DNA of 64,000 bases from Chitinophaga pendula (GTDB lineage: Bacteria > Bacteroidota > Bacteroidia > Chitinophagales > Chitinophagaceae): assembly GCF_020386615.1 (NCBI RefSeq), contig NZ_CP077769.1, positions 2,356,001 through 2,420,000 on the forward strand, written 5' to 3'. The notes below the pieces were generated by a model. It was not told where the DNA came from, did no database searches, and worked only from the letters and a program-made list of their open reading frames with translations. Positions 1-7,913 of this stretch are shown here, piece after piece (position 1 is the stretch's first letter; each line of letters opens with the position of its first letter). Both the position numbers and the translations under genes were made by a program.

Positions 1-2
1 AG

Positions 3-2732
3 GTAACCGGTTCTTCCGGCGCCAGCATGGGAGGTACGCAGAAGATAAAGATACGCGGTGTCAACTCCATCAATGGTGCGGATCAGCCGCTGATCGTGAT
101 AGACGGTACGCCGGTGTCTAACAGTAACTTCTCTGCGGAGCGTAATGGTCCGGACCTGGGTAACCTGGCACAGGATATCAACCCGGATGATATTGCTTCT
201 ATCTCCGTCCTGAAAGGACCCGCGGCCAGCGCCCTGTATGGTTTGCGTGGTCAGTTTGGCGTAGTGATGATCACTACAAAAAAAGGCTCCCGTAAAGGGG
301 ATAAAAAGGTGAGTGTAGACTTCAGCTCTGCCTTTTCACTGGAGAGAGCCGGCAACTTCATGCCTTTACAGAACACCTATGGTGGTGGTGGCAGTCAGAC
401 CTTTTCTACGATCAATGTAAACGGTGTACAGCAGCCTTTTGTGTCCGGCACGGATGAAAGCTGGGGGCCCAAGATGGACGGAAGACCTGTAAGACATATG
501 TATAGCTGGTTCCCAGCAGATCCTGACTATGGCAAGCTGACACCTTTTTCTCCTCATCCGGACAACATCAAAGACTTTTATCGCACAGGATATACCTTTA
601 ACAACAACATCTCCATATCCGGCGGCGGAGAGAACAGCTCTTTCCGGTTATCCTATAACAATACCCGCATAGAAGGGGTGGAGCCCAATACCTGGTTGAA
701 AAGGAATAACCTGGGTTTCAACGGATCACTCAACATCACCCCCTCGCTGCAGGTGAACACCAGTCTGAATTATGCAAACAACAATGCACAGCGACCTTCA
801 CAGGGATACTATGAAGGGTCGCGTAACTTCGTACAGTGGTTCCAGCGATCGCTGGATATGAAAAAGCTGCGGCAGTATAAATATGCGGATGGCCGTTTTT
901 ATCACTGGAACCTGAACGACCCGACACAACCGGGATTCCTCGAGTCGGTGAGCGACTGGAATAATCCCTACTTTGAAGCGTATGAGAACCCTGCTCATGA
1001 CAGCAGGGACCGGTTCTTCGGAAATGTAGGCCTGATATATGACCCGCTGCCGGGATTGAAGCTAAGCGGTTTTGTAAGAGGAGACATGTACATACAACAA
1101 CTGGATAAGCGGGAGGCCATCGGCGGCCGGCGATTGAATAGTTATTCTACCGGCAAATATCAGAACAAGGAGATGAACTATGAATTCCTGGCCCAGTACA
1201 ACCGGGAATGGGGAGACATTTCGCTGAATGCTAATCTTGGCGCCAACCTGCTCACACAACGGTATTCCTACCTGTCGGCGGCGACACAGGGCGGGTTGAG
1301 TGTGCCGAATTTCTTTAACATCAGCGCATCGAAAGAAAGGCCCAGCATCACGGATTATCTTCGCCGTAAAGAGATCTACAGCTATTTCGGATCGGCTACA
1401 GTCGGATATAAAGATATCTACTACCTGGATGCTACCTTACGCAATGACCGCTCTTCTGCACTGCCTAAAGGCAACAATTCTTACTGGTATGCTTCCGGTG
1501 CAGCCAGTATTGTATTCAGCGAGCTGTTGAAATGGGAACCATTATCCTTTGGTAAACTCCGGGTGAGCCTGGCGCAGGCCGGTTCTGACCTGGATGCCTA
1601 CCGTATCAGCCAGACCTATAACCTGCGCGCGCCGATCGGTACTACCTATCCTATGTCAGTACCGGATACGCTCAACAATCCGAATATCAAACCCGCAATA
1701 GGCACTTCTTTCGAGGCAGGGGTGGAGCTGCGTTTTCTCAACAACCGTGTGGGACTGGATGTAACTTACTACAACCAGCAGAACAAGGACCAGGTAATCC
1801 GGCTGGATGTATCAGGTACCAGCGGTTTCTCCTATTACTGGGTAAATGCCGGCAATATTCAGAACAAGGGGATCGAAGTGAGCCTGAATGGACAACCGGT
1901 GAAAAGCCGATTGTTCAACTGGACGACGGTGTTCAATATCAGCCGGAACACCAGCCTGATCAAATCTCTTTATCCTGGTATCAACAACCTGATATTAGAT
2001 CAGAACACCTATTCCCGGGTGTCTGTATTTCTGAATGCTACGGTAAACGGTACTTTCGGAACGCTGATAGGGAATGCTTATCAACGTGACCCGAAGACGA
2101 GCAAGATACTGTTGGATGCGCAGAACCTGCCGCTGTTTGAGCAGAATCATGATTTTGGGTCGGTATTACCCCGGTTCATCGGCGGCTGGCAAAATACTTT
2201 CCGTATCGGCAACTTTGATATCGGTGCGATGATCGACTTTCAATCTGGAGGCCGTTTCTTCAGCTGGTCACGGATGTTGGCTGTGAAATCGGGTCAGGCG
2301 GAGGAGACGGCAGCTATGAATGATCGCGGTAAAAATGTACGCGACCCGGTAGCGGAAGGCGGCGGGGTGAAAGTGAATGGTATTTCCGCAGCAACCGGGC
2401 AGGAGGTCACCACTTATGTAGATGCTAAGGCTTATTTCCGCAGCCGGTTGGGGACATCTGTTTACGAGGAATGGTTGTATGACGCTTCGTATATTAAAAT
2501 GAGGGAGCTACGGGCAGGATATACTTTCCGCAAGGAACAGTTCAAAGGCTTACCATTCAGCAGCCTGAACATCGCCTTTATTGCGCGTAATCCTTTTATG
2601 ATCTACCAGAAAGCGCCGAAAGGATTAGATCCATCGGAATTGTCTGCCGGTAGTGCGCCGATCAGCTGGCTGGAGACAGGACAGCTGATCACTACACGGT
2701 CTTTTGGTGTTAACCTTAATGTTTCCTTTTAA
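3..2732 (+). CDS. SusC/RagA-family TonB-linked outer membrane protein, 5' end outside window
   Basis: Outer membrane beta-barrel that works with its SusD partner to bind and import a nutrient, usually an oligosaccharide or peptide, using TonB energy. The reading frame is open from the first bases of the window, so the signal peptide, carboxypeptidase-like domain and TonB box lie upstream; 909 residues are visible. The plug motif of this family is seen near the start (IRGVNSINGADQPLIVIDG, then SALYGLRGQFGVVMITTKKG), followed by a long barrel rich in aromatic/Asn/Tyr strands and ending in NVSF with a terminal Phe. The susD gene follows 10 bases after the stop. The substrate cannot be told from sequence; no glycosidase lies beside it in the window. 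Confidence 0.95.
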   Translation, partial: VTGSSGASMGGTQKIKIRGVNSINGADQPLIVIDGTPVSNSNFSAERNGPDLGNLAQDINPDDIASISVLKGPAASALYGLRGQFGVVMITTKKGSRKGDKKVSVDFSSAFSLERAGNFMPLQNTYGGGGSQTFSTINVNGVQQPFVSGTDESWGPKMDGRPVRHMYSWFPADPDYGKLTPFSPHPDNIKDFYRTGYTFNNNISISGGGENSSFRLSYNNTRIEGVEPNTWLKRNNLGFNGSLNITPSLQVNTSLNYANNNAQRPSQGYYEGSRNFVQWFQRSLDMKKLRQYKYADGRFYHWNLNDPTQPGFLESVSDWNNPYFEAYENPAHDSRDRFFGNVGLIYDPLPGLKLSGFVRGDMYIQQLDKREAIGGRRLNSYSTGKYQNKEMNYEFLAQYNREWGDISLNANLGANLLTQRYSYLSAATQGGLSVPNFFNISASKERPSITDYLRRKEIYSYFGSATVGYKDIYYLDATLRNDRSSALPKGNNSYWYASGAASIVFSELLKWEPLSFGKLRVSLAQAGSDLDAYRISQTYNLRAPIGTTYPMSVPDTLNNPNIKPAIGTSFEAGVELRFLNNRVGLDVTYYNQQNKDQVIRLDVSGTSGFSYYWVNAGNIQNKGIEVSLNGQPVKSRLFNWTTVFNISRNTSLIKSLYPGINNLILDQNTYSRVSVFLNATVNGTFGTLIGNAYQRDPKTSKILLDAQNLPLFEQNHDFGSVLPRFIGGWQNTFRIGNFDIGAMIDFQSGGRFFSWSRMLAVKSGQAEETAAMNDRGKNVRDPVAEGGGVKVNGISAATGQEVTTYVDAKAYFRSRLGTSVYEEWLYDASYIKMRELRAGYTFRKEQFKGLPFSSLNIAFIARNPFMIYQKAPKGLDPSELSAGSAPISWLETGQLITTRSFGVNLNVSF

Positions 2733-2742
2733 ACAGCCGATT

Positions 2743-4176
2743 ATGTGTAAACGTTATTACTTGCTATATATGCTGATATTGGGAGGATTACTGGGGAGTT
2801 GCAGTAAATTCAATGATGATATCAATGTAGACCCTAATAAGCCCTCCACAGCCTCTAATCCTCAATTGCTGACCTACGCCATTTCGGGACTAGCCAGTAC
2901 GATCGAATCTCCCAATGGCGTATTGTATGCGCAACAGCTGTCAGAGAAGCCTTACACGGACGCTTCCCGTTATACTATTATCAGTTTTGATTTCTATGAC
3001 CTGTATACGGCGTACCTGGCGAACCTGCAGTCGATACTGGCATCCCGCACTTTTGCAGATGTGGAAGGCTCGCCTGCTAATCAGCAGGCCGTATCCCGCA
3101 TTCTAAGGGCTTATTATTACTGGTTTATGACGGACCGTTGGGGTGATATCCCTTACAAGGAAGCCCTGCAGGGGAAGGATAATTTTACGCCCCGGTACGA
3201 TAAGCAACAGGATATTTACACCGACCTGTTCAAAGAGTTGAAAGAAGCTGCTCTGCAGATTGACAATGGTACGCCGGTGAAAGGCGACATCCTGTTCGGC
3301 GGAGACATGGTCAAGTGGAAACGTTTTGCCAACAGCATGCGGGTATTGATGGCGCTACGTTTGTCCAAAATTGATCCTGCTAAAGGTAAGACGGAGCTGA
3401 ACGATGCAATGACAATGGGCGGTTTTACCGGTAATGCAGACAATGTAGTCTATAAACATATTGCCGAAGCAGCCAATGAAAATTACTGGTATAATGTGTT
3501 CAGCGTATTGAATCGGCGCTGGTATTGTATCAGCCAGCCGATGGTAGACTTCATGCGGCCGCTGCGCGATCCGAGATTACCTGTATTTGCAGACAAGCCG
3601 GATAGGGCAGGAGTGGACTATGTAGGGATGCCTTATGGTATAACAGGAGATAAAGCGCAGAACTTCCCGTCCGACAGCGTTTCATACCTGGGTGCGCGTA
3701 TTCGTGCACAGGATGCACCTTCTTACGTAATGACCTATGCGCAGCTATTGTTCGCTTACGCTGAGGCTGCCCGGATCGGCTGGATACCAGGGGGGGATGG
3801 TACAGCTGCCGGTTATTATCAACAGGCTGTCACCGCGTCTGTGAGCCAGTGGACCGGTAGTGAAAATGGTGCTGCAACTTACCTGGCACAGCCGGGTGTC
3901 AGCTATGATCCGGCTAATGCTTTACGACAGATTGGATATCAGCGTTGGGTACACTTGTATATGAATGGTTATGAGGCATGGGCGGAATGGCGGAGAACTG
4001 GATTTCCCTTGCTGCAACCCGCACCAGACAATGGTAATGTACCCATTCCCCGGCGCCAGGGCTATCCAGTAAAAGAGCGTAACATCAATACCGCACATTA
4101 TAATGATGCGGTAAACGCCCAACCAGGACTGAATGGAAGAGATGATCTGAACGGTCGTGTCTGGTGGGATCGTTAA
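2743..4176 (+). CDS. SusD/RagB-family nutrient-binding outer membrane lipoprotein
   Basis: Surface lipoprotein that caps the SusC channel and binds the substrate. The 477-residue product starts with a lipoprotein signal peptide ending in LGSC (lipidated Cys20). It carries family features such as the early NVDPNKPS segment, YYYWFMTDRWGDIPY in the helical TPR part, and a C-terminal region with the WAEWRRTGFP motif. The ATG at 2743 was chosen over an in-frame TTG at 2704 because the hydrophobic signal starts right after it and it does not overlap susC. This resembles the SusD-like (DUF-type, SusD-homologous) lipoproteins common in Chitinophaga. It is co-transcribed with the upstream susC. Substrate unknown. 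Confidence 0.93.
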   Translation: MCKRYYLLYMLILGGLLGSCSKFNDDINVDPNKPSTASNPQLLTYAISGLASTIESPNGVLYAQQLSEKPYTDASRYTIISFDFYDLYTAYLANLQSILASRTFADVEGSPANQQAVSRILRAYYYWFMTDRWGDIPYKEALQGKDNFTPRYDKQQDIYTDLFKELKEAALQIDNGTPVKGDILFGGDMVKWKRFANSMRVLMALRLSKIDPAKGKTELNDAMTMGGFTGNADNVVYKHIAEAANENYWYNVFSVLNRRWYCISQPMVDFMRPLRDPRLPVFADKPDRAGVDYVGMPYGITGDKAQNFPSDSVSYLGARIRAQDAPSYVMTYAQLLFAYAEAARIGWIPGGDGTAAGYYQQAVTASVSQWTGSENGAATYLAQPGVSYDPANALRQIGYQRWVHLYMNGYEAWAEWRRTGFPLLQPAPDNGNVPIPRRQGYPVKERNINTAHYNDAVNAQPGLNGRDDLNGRVWWDR

Positions 4177-4213
4177 AAATAGCTATATTCAGCATACGAT
4201 CAAACTGGTATAC

Positions 4214-4867
4214 ATGAAACGAAAACCGATAACGTTCCTAGTACTCTCGGGCGTACTATTGATGGCAGCTTTGTTATTTCTGCAGGGAAGAGGCTATCAG
4301 CGTAGCTTTACCAGTTGGCAGCAGTTACCACCATTGAAAGAAGGAGATATCGTTTTTCAAAGCGGTATCTCCCCGCAATGTGCAGCCATCAAAGCGGCTA
4401 CACATTCGGATATCACACATTGCGGTTTAATATACCGGGAACAAGGAAAATATTATGTATACGAAGCCGTACAACCAGTCAGGCTTACTCCTTTGCAACA
4501 GTGGATCTCCCGTAGTAAAGGACATTTTGTAGTAAAAAGGCTCCGGGCAGACAGCGTGTTGACACCTGTAATAATCGACAAAATGAAAGCAGCCGGAGCC
4601 GCCTTCAAGGGCAAAGATTACGATGGCTATTTTGGCTGGTCAGATGAACGTATCTATTGTTCAGAGTTGGTATGGAAAATATATCAACGTACAACGGGGA
4701 TTGAACTTGGCAAACGTTATCCCCTGCAGCATTTTGATCTTTCCAGCCCTATAGTGAAAGCAACTATGGAAGAGCGCTATGGGAAAAATATACCATTGGA
4801 TGAGTTGATGATCTCTCCCGGAGAATTGTTCAATTCTTCTTTATTGAAGACCGTATACGAAAAATAG
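4214..4867 (+). CDS. YiiX/YebB-like permuted papain-fold cysteine hydrolase, membrane anchored
   Basis: Predicted cysteine amidase/peptidase of the permuted NlpC/P60-like superfamily, probably acting on peptidoglycan peptides or lipids in the periplasm; the substrate is not known. The 217-residue product has one N-terminal membrane segment (about residues 7-24), then the typical order of a permuted enzyme: EGDIVFQSG, His69 in THCG, Glu84 in YEAVQP, and the nucleophile Cys149 in YCSELVWK near the C-terminus. The ATG at 4214 is preferred over one at 4157 that overlaps susD, because the membrane signal begins directly after it. It lies 37 bases behind susD and may share its transcript. Confidence 0.82.
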   Translation: MKRKPITFLVLSGVLLMAALLFLQGRGYQRSFTSWQQLPPLKEGDIVFQSGISPQCAAIKAATHSDITHCGLIYREQGKYYVYEAVQPVRLTPLQQWISRSKGHFVVKRLRADSVLTPVIIDKMKAAGAAFKGKDYDGYFGWSDERIYCSELVWKIYQRTTGIELGKRYPLQHFDLSSPIVKATMEERYGKNIPLDELMISPGELFNSSLLKTVYEK

Positions 4868-5027
4868 CCGTCCGCTATATTTGCCAGCTTTAAATATGCA
4901 TGTGCCAGCAGGCAACCAGAAAAGTAAAGAAAAATACGACCAAAAAAATGCCCATATCAATTGCTGGTCTGCCTGAAAAGAATGTACTTTATAATATACA
5001 GCCCTGACCGTTATCCAAACCACGATT

Positions 5028-5211
5028 ATGAAAAGTAAACAAGTAACATTTTAATGTAATTGTCCGGAGTCAATTACGGGCTATTTAAGGCGGTGGCGTC
5101 AAACTGGCGGACGTGAGTTGTGCTAATGTATCCTGCGCATTCGGGAATCCGTGTCCTACGGGTGGACAAGTGGATTGTTTCTGCGGTGGAACGCTCTGTG
5201 TGCCGATATAA
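5028..5211 (+). pseudogene. Decayed double-glycine-leader, six-cysteine (knottin-like) peptide gene
   Basis: A short leader opens at 5028 (MKSKQVTF) and hits TAA at 5052. Shifting one base in the TTTT run gives NVIVRSQLRAI, then a TAA at 5086 in the place where the intact relatives have Lys or Thr, then GGG and a 40-codon open stretch to TAA at 5209. That stretch has six cysteines spaced C-x4-C-x5-C-x7-C-x-C-x4-C, as in cystine-knot peptides. The leader matches the double-glycine pattern SRxxLxxIxGG seen in the genes at 41338 and 41714. Two lesions (one frameshift, one nonsense) make it a pseudogene unless the sequence is in error. A perfect hairpin follows at 5228. Function unknown; a bacteriocin-like or signalling peptide is inference. 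Confidence 0.6.
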
Positions 5212-5227
5212 AGTAGGTTAAAAGTAA

Positions 5228-5259
5228 AGACAGCTGGACGATAATAGCGCCAGCTGTCT
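5228..5259. terminator. Bidirectional hairpin terminator
   Basis: Perfect 10-bp stem, AGACAGCTGG pairing with CCAGCTGTCT across a 12-base loop. On the minus strand it is followed by a T-rich tract (TCTTTACTTTTAAC), fitting termination of the LytTR regulator transcript; it also closes the plus-strand peptide remnant. Almost the same hairpin stands at 7671-7698. Confidence 0.75.
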
Positions 5260-5488
5260 GCATTTAAGTCAAAAAACTTAAAAGTAGATAGCACAAAATA
5301 TAGGTATAGTTTATTACTATTTATGTACGATTGTAATACGTGTATTTGTATCCTTTAGTGTCAATGAGTCAATCTTTCAGATACAATATTCGTATTTGAC
5401 CATCAGAACATAAAGCCTATATTAATAACTGCTGTTTTTTAATAAATAAACGCAGTTCATTGGCGAATAAGAGTACTATTTTAAGTAT
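5228..5488. repeat. 3' flank paralogous to 7671-7913
   Basis: The stretch downstream of the LytTR gene resembles the stretch downstream of the kinase at 7914: the same hairpin, then an identical block GCACAAAATATAGGTATAG (5291-5309 here, 7734-7752 there), a related TATGTRCGATT block, and near the gene end ATTAATAACTGCTRTTTTTT followed by AATAARTAA. The order is the same in both. This is the 3' untranslated end of a duplicated unit. The rest of the gene-free stretch 4868-5027 holds only a loose inverted repeat (CAGGCAACCAG near 4910 and CTGGTCTGCCTG near 4964). Confidence 0.75.
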
Positions 5489-6229
5489 TTAAGACCGGAA
5501 TCTATTGAGGAATTCGGTTTTCCTTCTTTGTGATACTTCTGCTGTTCTGCCGTTTACCATCTCCACATAACCGCTTTTGCCGACATGGTACTGGACAATA
5601 TGATTAAGATTGACCAGGCAGGCGTCGTGTATACGGCAGAAGTCCCGCGAGGGCAGGGTCTCTTCATATTTTTTCAGCGTACCGGTCACCAACAGGCTTT
5701 TGCCATTCAGAAATTCAAAACGGGTGTAGGCTCCTTCTGCGGTACATAATACAATGTCGGAAATGGTATGGAAAAACATACCCTGTTGTGTACGCAGGGC
5801 AATCTTAGCATTATCGTTATCTCTGACCTGTTTAAGAAGGTTGTCCAAGCGGGTATTGATATGCTGCATCCCCACTCTGGTACGGACCTTATGTACTGCT
5901 GCCTTAAGCTCTTCTATGTCGACAGGTTTTAACAGGTAATCCAGAGCATTATATTTAAAAGCTTTTATAGCGTAATTATCGAAGGCAGTTACAAAGACGA
6001 TCTCGAAGGTAACCGGCATGATCTGGTCTAGCAGGTCGAAAGCATTGCCTTTGGGCATCTGAATGTCCAGGAAGAGGAGTTGCGGAGATAGCTGTTGGAT
6101 CAATGCCAGGGCTGTTTCTATATTCGTAGCGCTGCCTGCAATAATGACATCAGGGCAGTACAGCTGCAACATCTTACTTAGGGTAGATATATTTTTAGGT
6201 TCATCGTCAACGATAATGCATTGGATCAT
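5489..6229 (-). CDS. LytTR-family response regulator
   Basis: Two-component regulator of 246 residues: an N-terminal receiver (acidic pair Asp8/Asp9, phospho-acceptor Asp55 in FLDIQMP, Thr81, Lys101 in LLKP) and a C-terminal LytTR DNA-binding domain (about 145-246, with the RIHDACLVNLNHI segment typical of the fold). The gene stands 23 bases behind the broken end of a kinase gene (6253-6688), so it has lost its cognate kinase in cis. The intact paralogous kinase at 7914-10847 lacks a regulator and is the obvious candidate partner. Transcription probably now comes from the sulfurtransferase promoter upstream, through the kinase remnant; this is inference from spacing. Confidence 0.93.
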   Translation of the reverse strand: MIQCIIVDDEPKNISTLSKMLQLYCPDVIIAGSATNIETALALIQQLSPQLLFLDIQMPKGNAFDLLDQIMPVTFEIVFVTAFDNYAIKAFKYNALDYLLKPVDIEELKAAVHKVRTRVGMQHINTRLDNLLKQVRDNDNAKIALRTQQGMFFHTISDIVLCTAEGAYTRFEFLNGKSLLVTGTLKKYEETLPSRDFCRIHDACLVNLNHIVQYHVGKSGYVEMVNGRTAEVSQRRKTEFLNRFRS

Positions 6230-6252
6230 ATGTCAGCTTTTTTGTGCAAGGA

Positions 6253-6688
6253 TCAACCGTAGCGGATATTTACCCGTGTACCGGCGAAATTTCCCTGTTG
6301 ATCGTAGCAGTCAGAAATATTTATATCTATTGGCGTATAATACATTGATTTTTTTTGCTGCTATGTACTGCTGATCGTCTTCCTAAATAGATCGTATAAT
6401 ACTGGTGAATTTGAGCTTACGCAGCAAGGACTCATTCTGCGTATGATACATTTTGCCGCTATATTGTATATTTGAAAGGTAGACACCATACTCGTCCTTT
6501 TCCGTACCAAACCACAAAAGACCTTCTTTATCTTGTTCTACGGAATAAACAATATTATTTGTAAGCCCGTTCTCTGTTTTGTATTGTGTACAATTATAGC
6601 GTTGCGCTATGGCATAAGTATAGCACAGAACCAGTAATGATAGTAGAATACACGGGATGAAAATATGGCAGGAATATTTTTCACTCAT
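6253..6688 (-). pseudogene. Remnant of a propeller sensor histidine kinase (paralogue of 7914-10847)
   Basis: The first 101 codons after the ATG at 6688 match the intact kinase: signal peptide, then YNCTQYKTENGLTNNIVYS against YNYTQYKTDQGLAGNIVYS. About 70 codons are missing after WFGTE, the match resumes with GKMYHTQNESLLRKLKFTS and RSI, and a TAG at 6383 interrupts it before EDDQQYIA (intact copy EDAQHNIA). A second jump deletes about 800 codons. The last piece, in another frame, reads TPIDINISD...GTRVNIR before TGA at 6253, matching TPIEINITD...GTEVTIK at the extreme C-terminus of the intact copy. Both ends of the gene therefore survive and the middle is gone. It begins 9 bases after the sulfurtransferase stop. 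Confidence 0.88.
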
Positions 6689-6696
6689 ATTTTCCG

Positions 6697-7539
6697 TTAT
6701 ACCTCCTTCGCTTGTGGCCGGTTGTTGCGGGACCATTCACTCCAGGAGCCTACATATAATTTTGCCCCTTCAATACCAGCAACTTGTAAGGCAAGTAAGG
6801 TATGACAGGCGGTTACCCCTGAACCGCAATGTACAATTATATTGTTCTTTTTACTGACCTCTAGGTAGATGTCGGCCAATTTATCAGCAGGTAGATATCT
6901 GCCATTTTTATCTAGATTCGTTGCATAGGGAATGTTAATAGCTCCGGGAATATGACCTGCGACGGTGTCAATCGGCTCACTTTCGCCGCGATAACGATAG
7001 GCATCGCGAACATCTATAACTACCGATCGCGGATCATCCGTGGCGGTAGCTACTTCATCTGCTGTTACTACCGGCAATTGCCACGATTGAAAAGGGTAGT
7101 CACTCGTAGGATGAATAGGCGAGGGCTGGTCTGTAATAGGCACCCCTGCCTTTATTGCTTCTTGAAGGCCTCCGTCAATCATCGCTACTTTTTCATGGCC
7201 AGCTGCACGAAGCATCCACCAAAGCCTGGCCGCCGCATTACTCCCTTGTTTGTCGTCATAGACCAGGACGTTTGTTTGAGGGGTAATTCCACACTTACCA
7301 AGAAAAGCGGCAAATGCCGAAGGAGAAGGTAACGGATGACGCCCGCCGTTGGCAGCATCCTCAGGTATTAATGCCAGGTCTTTATTAAGATCTGCATATA
7401 TCGCGCCCTGGATGTGTTGTGCGGTATAGTTGCCTTTAGCATCAGCGCCCGTCCTTACATCCATTATTATAGTATGGCTGTCTGACAAATATTGGCTGAC
7501 GTCCTCAGCAGCAATCAATGGACTGATATTTTTCTTCAT
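6697..7539 (-). CDS. sseA: 3-mercaptopyruvate sulfurtransferase (two-domain rhodanese)
   Basis: Transfers sulfur from 3-mercaptopyruvate to thiols or cyanide; cytoplasmic. The 280-residue protein has two rhodanese domains. The N-terminal one is catalytically silent (MDVRTGADAKG near 27, GGRHPLPSP near 65). The C-terminal one has IDVRDAYRYRGE near 175 and the active-site loop Cys238-Gly-Ser-Gly-Val-Thr-Ala. The CGSGVTA loop is the mercaptopyruvate type rather than the CRKGVTA of thiosulfate sulfurtransferases. Its own promoter is seen at 7559-7590. It lies between the two halves of a duplicated two-component system, and the broken kinase follows only 9 bases later, so it may drive read-through into the LytTR regulator. 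Confidence 0.92.
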   Translation of the reverse strand: MKKNISPLIAAEDVSQYLSDSHTIIMDVRTGADAKGNYTAQHIQGAIYADLNKDLALIPEDAANGGRHPLPSPSAFAAFLGKCGITPQTNVLVYDDKQGSNAAARLWWMLRAAGHEKVAMIDGGLQEAIKAGVPITDQPSPIHPTSDYPFQSWQLPVVTADEVATATDDPRSVVIDVRDAYRYRGESEPIDTVAGHIPGAINIPYATNLDKNGRYLPADKLADIYLEVSKKNNIIVHCGSGVTACHTLLALQVAGIEGAKLYVGSWSEWSRNNRPQAKEV

Positions 7540-7558
7540 AGTTGGTTATTACTAGCAA

Positions 7559-7590
7559 TAAATGTACATAACCTTCTGTTTTTTAACAAG
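7559..7590 (-). promoter_or_regulatory. Bacteroidota-type promoter of the sulfurtransferase gene
   Basis: On the minus strand, CTTG, a 20-base spacer, then TACATTTA (consensus TAnnTTTG). The promoter of the kinase gene (10933-10964) has the same spacing and shares the 15 bases GTTATGTACATTTAT. Confidence 0.55.
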
Positions 7591-7670
7591 AAACATGGAA
7601 AAGTAGGCTTGCTTTACGTAAGGGGAAAGAGATGTTTGTGGGGGGATATGCAATTATAAGAAACAGAAAA

Positions 7671-7698
7671 ACAGCTGGACGATAGTAACGCCAGCTGT
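7671..7698 (-). terminator. Hairpin terminator of the propeller kinase gene
   Basis: ACAGCTGG pairs with CCAGCTGT; on the minus strand a TTTTTCTGTTT tract follows. It is a near copy of the hairpin at 5228. Confidence 0.7.
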
Positions 7699-7913
7699 CT
7701 GACAATTAAGCCATGAACAGCTTAAATGTAATTAGCACAAAATATAGGTATAGTTTAATCTATGTGCGATTACCAGTGTAATAATTTTTATTCAGTACCT
7801 ATTAGATACTGCCCGGTGCAATATTCAGATATAAGAACGACGCTGACAAGAGAATATTAATAACTGCTATTTTTTAATAAGTAACCGTAAGTAATCGCTT
7901 AATAAAAGCGTTG
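7671..7913. repeat. 3' flank paralogous to 5228-5488
   Basis: This stretch between the kinase stop and its terminator resembles the stretch behind the LytTR gene at 5489, so the kinase has acquired (or kept) the 3' end of a regulator gene that is no longer there. The rest of the gene-free interval (7540-7670) holds the sulfurtransferase promoter and nothing else I can recognise. Confidence 0.72.

Noticed and set aside
4905..4980. Loose inverted repeat behind the YiiX-like gene
   Set aside because: CAGGCAACCAG and CTGGTCTGCCTG pair only with a bulge and are about 45 bases apart with no T-tract; too weak to call a terminator.
5228..7913. Insertion sequence or transposon around the duplicated flanks
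   Set aside because: No transposase, no terminal inverted repeats or target-site duplications; the similarity is explained by paralogous gene ends.
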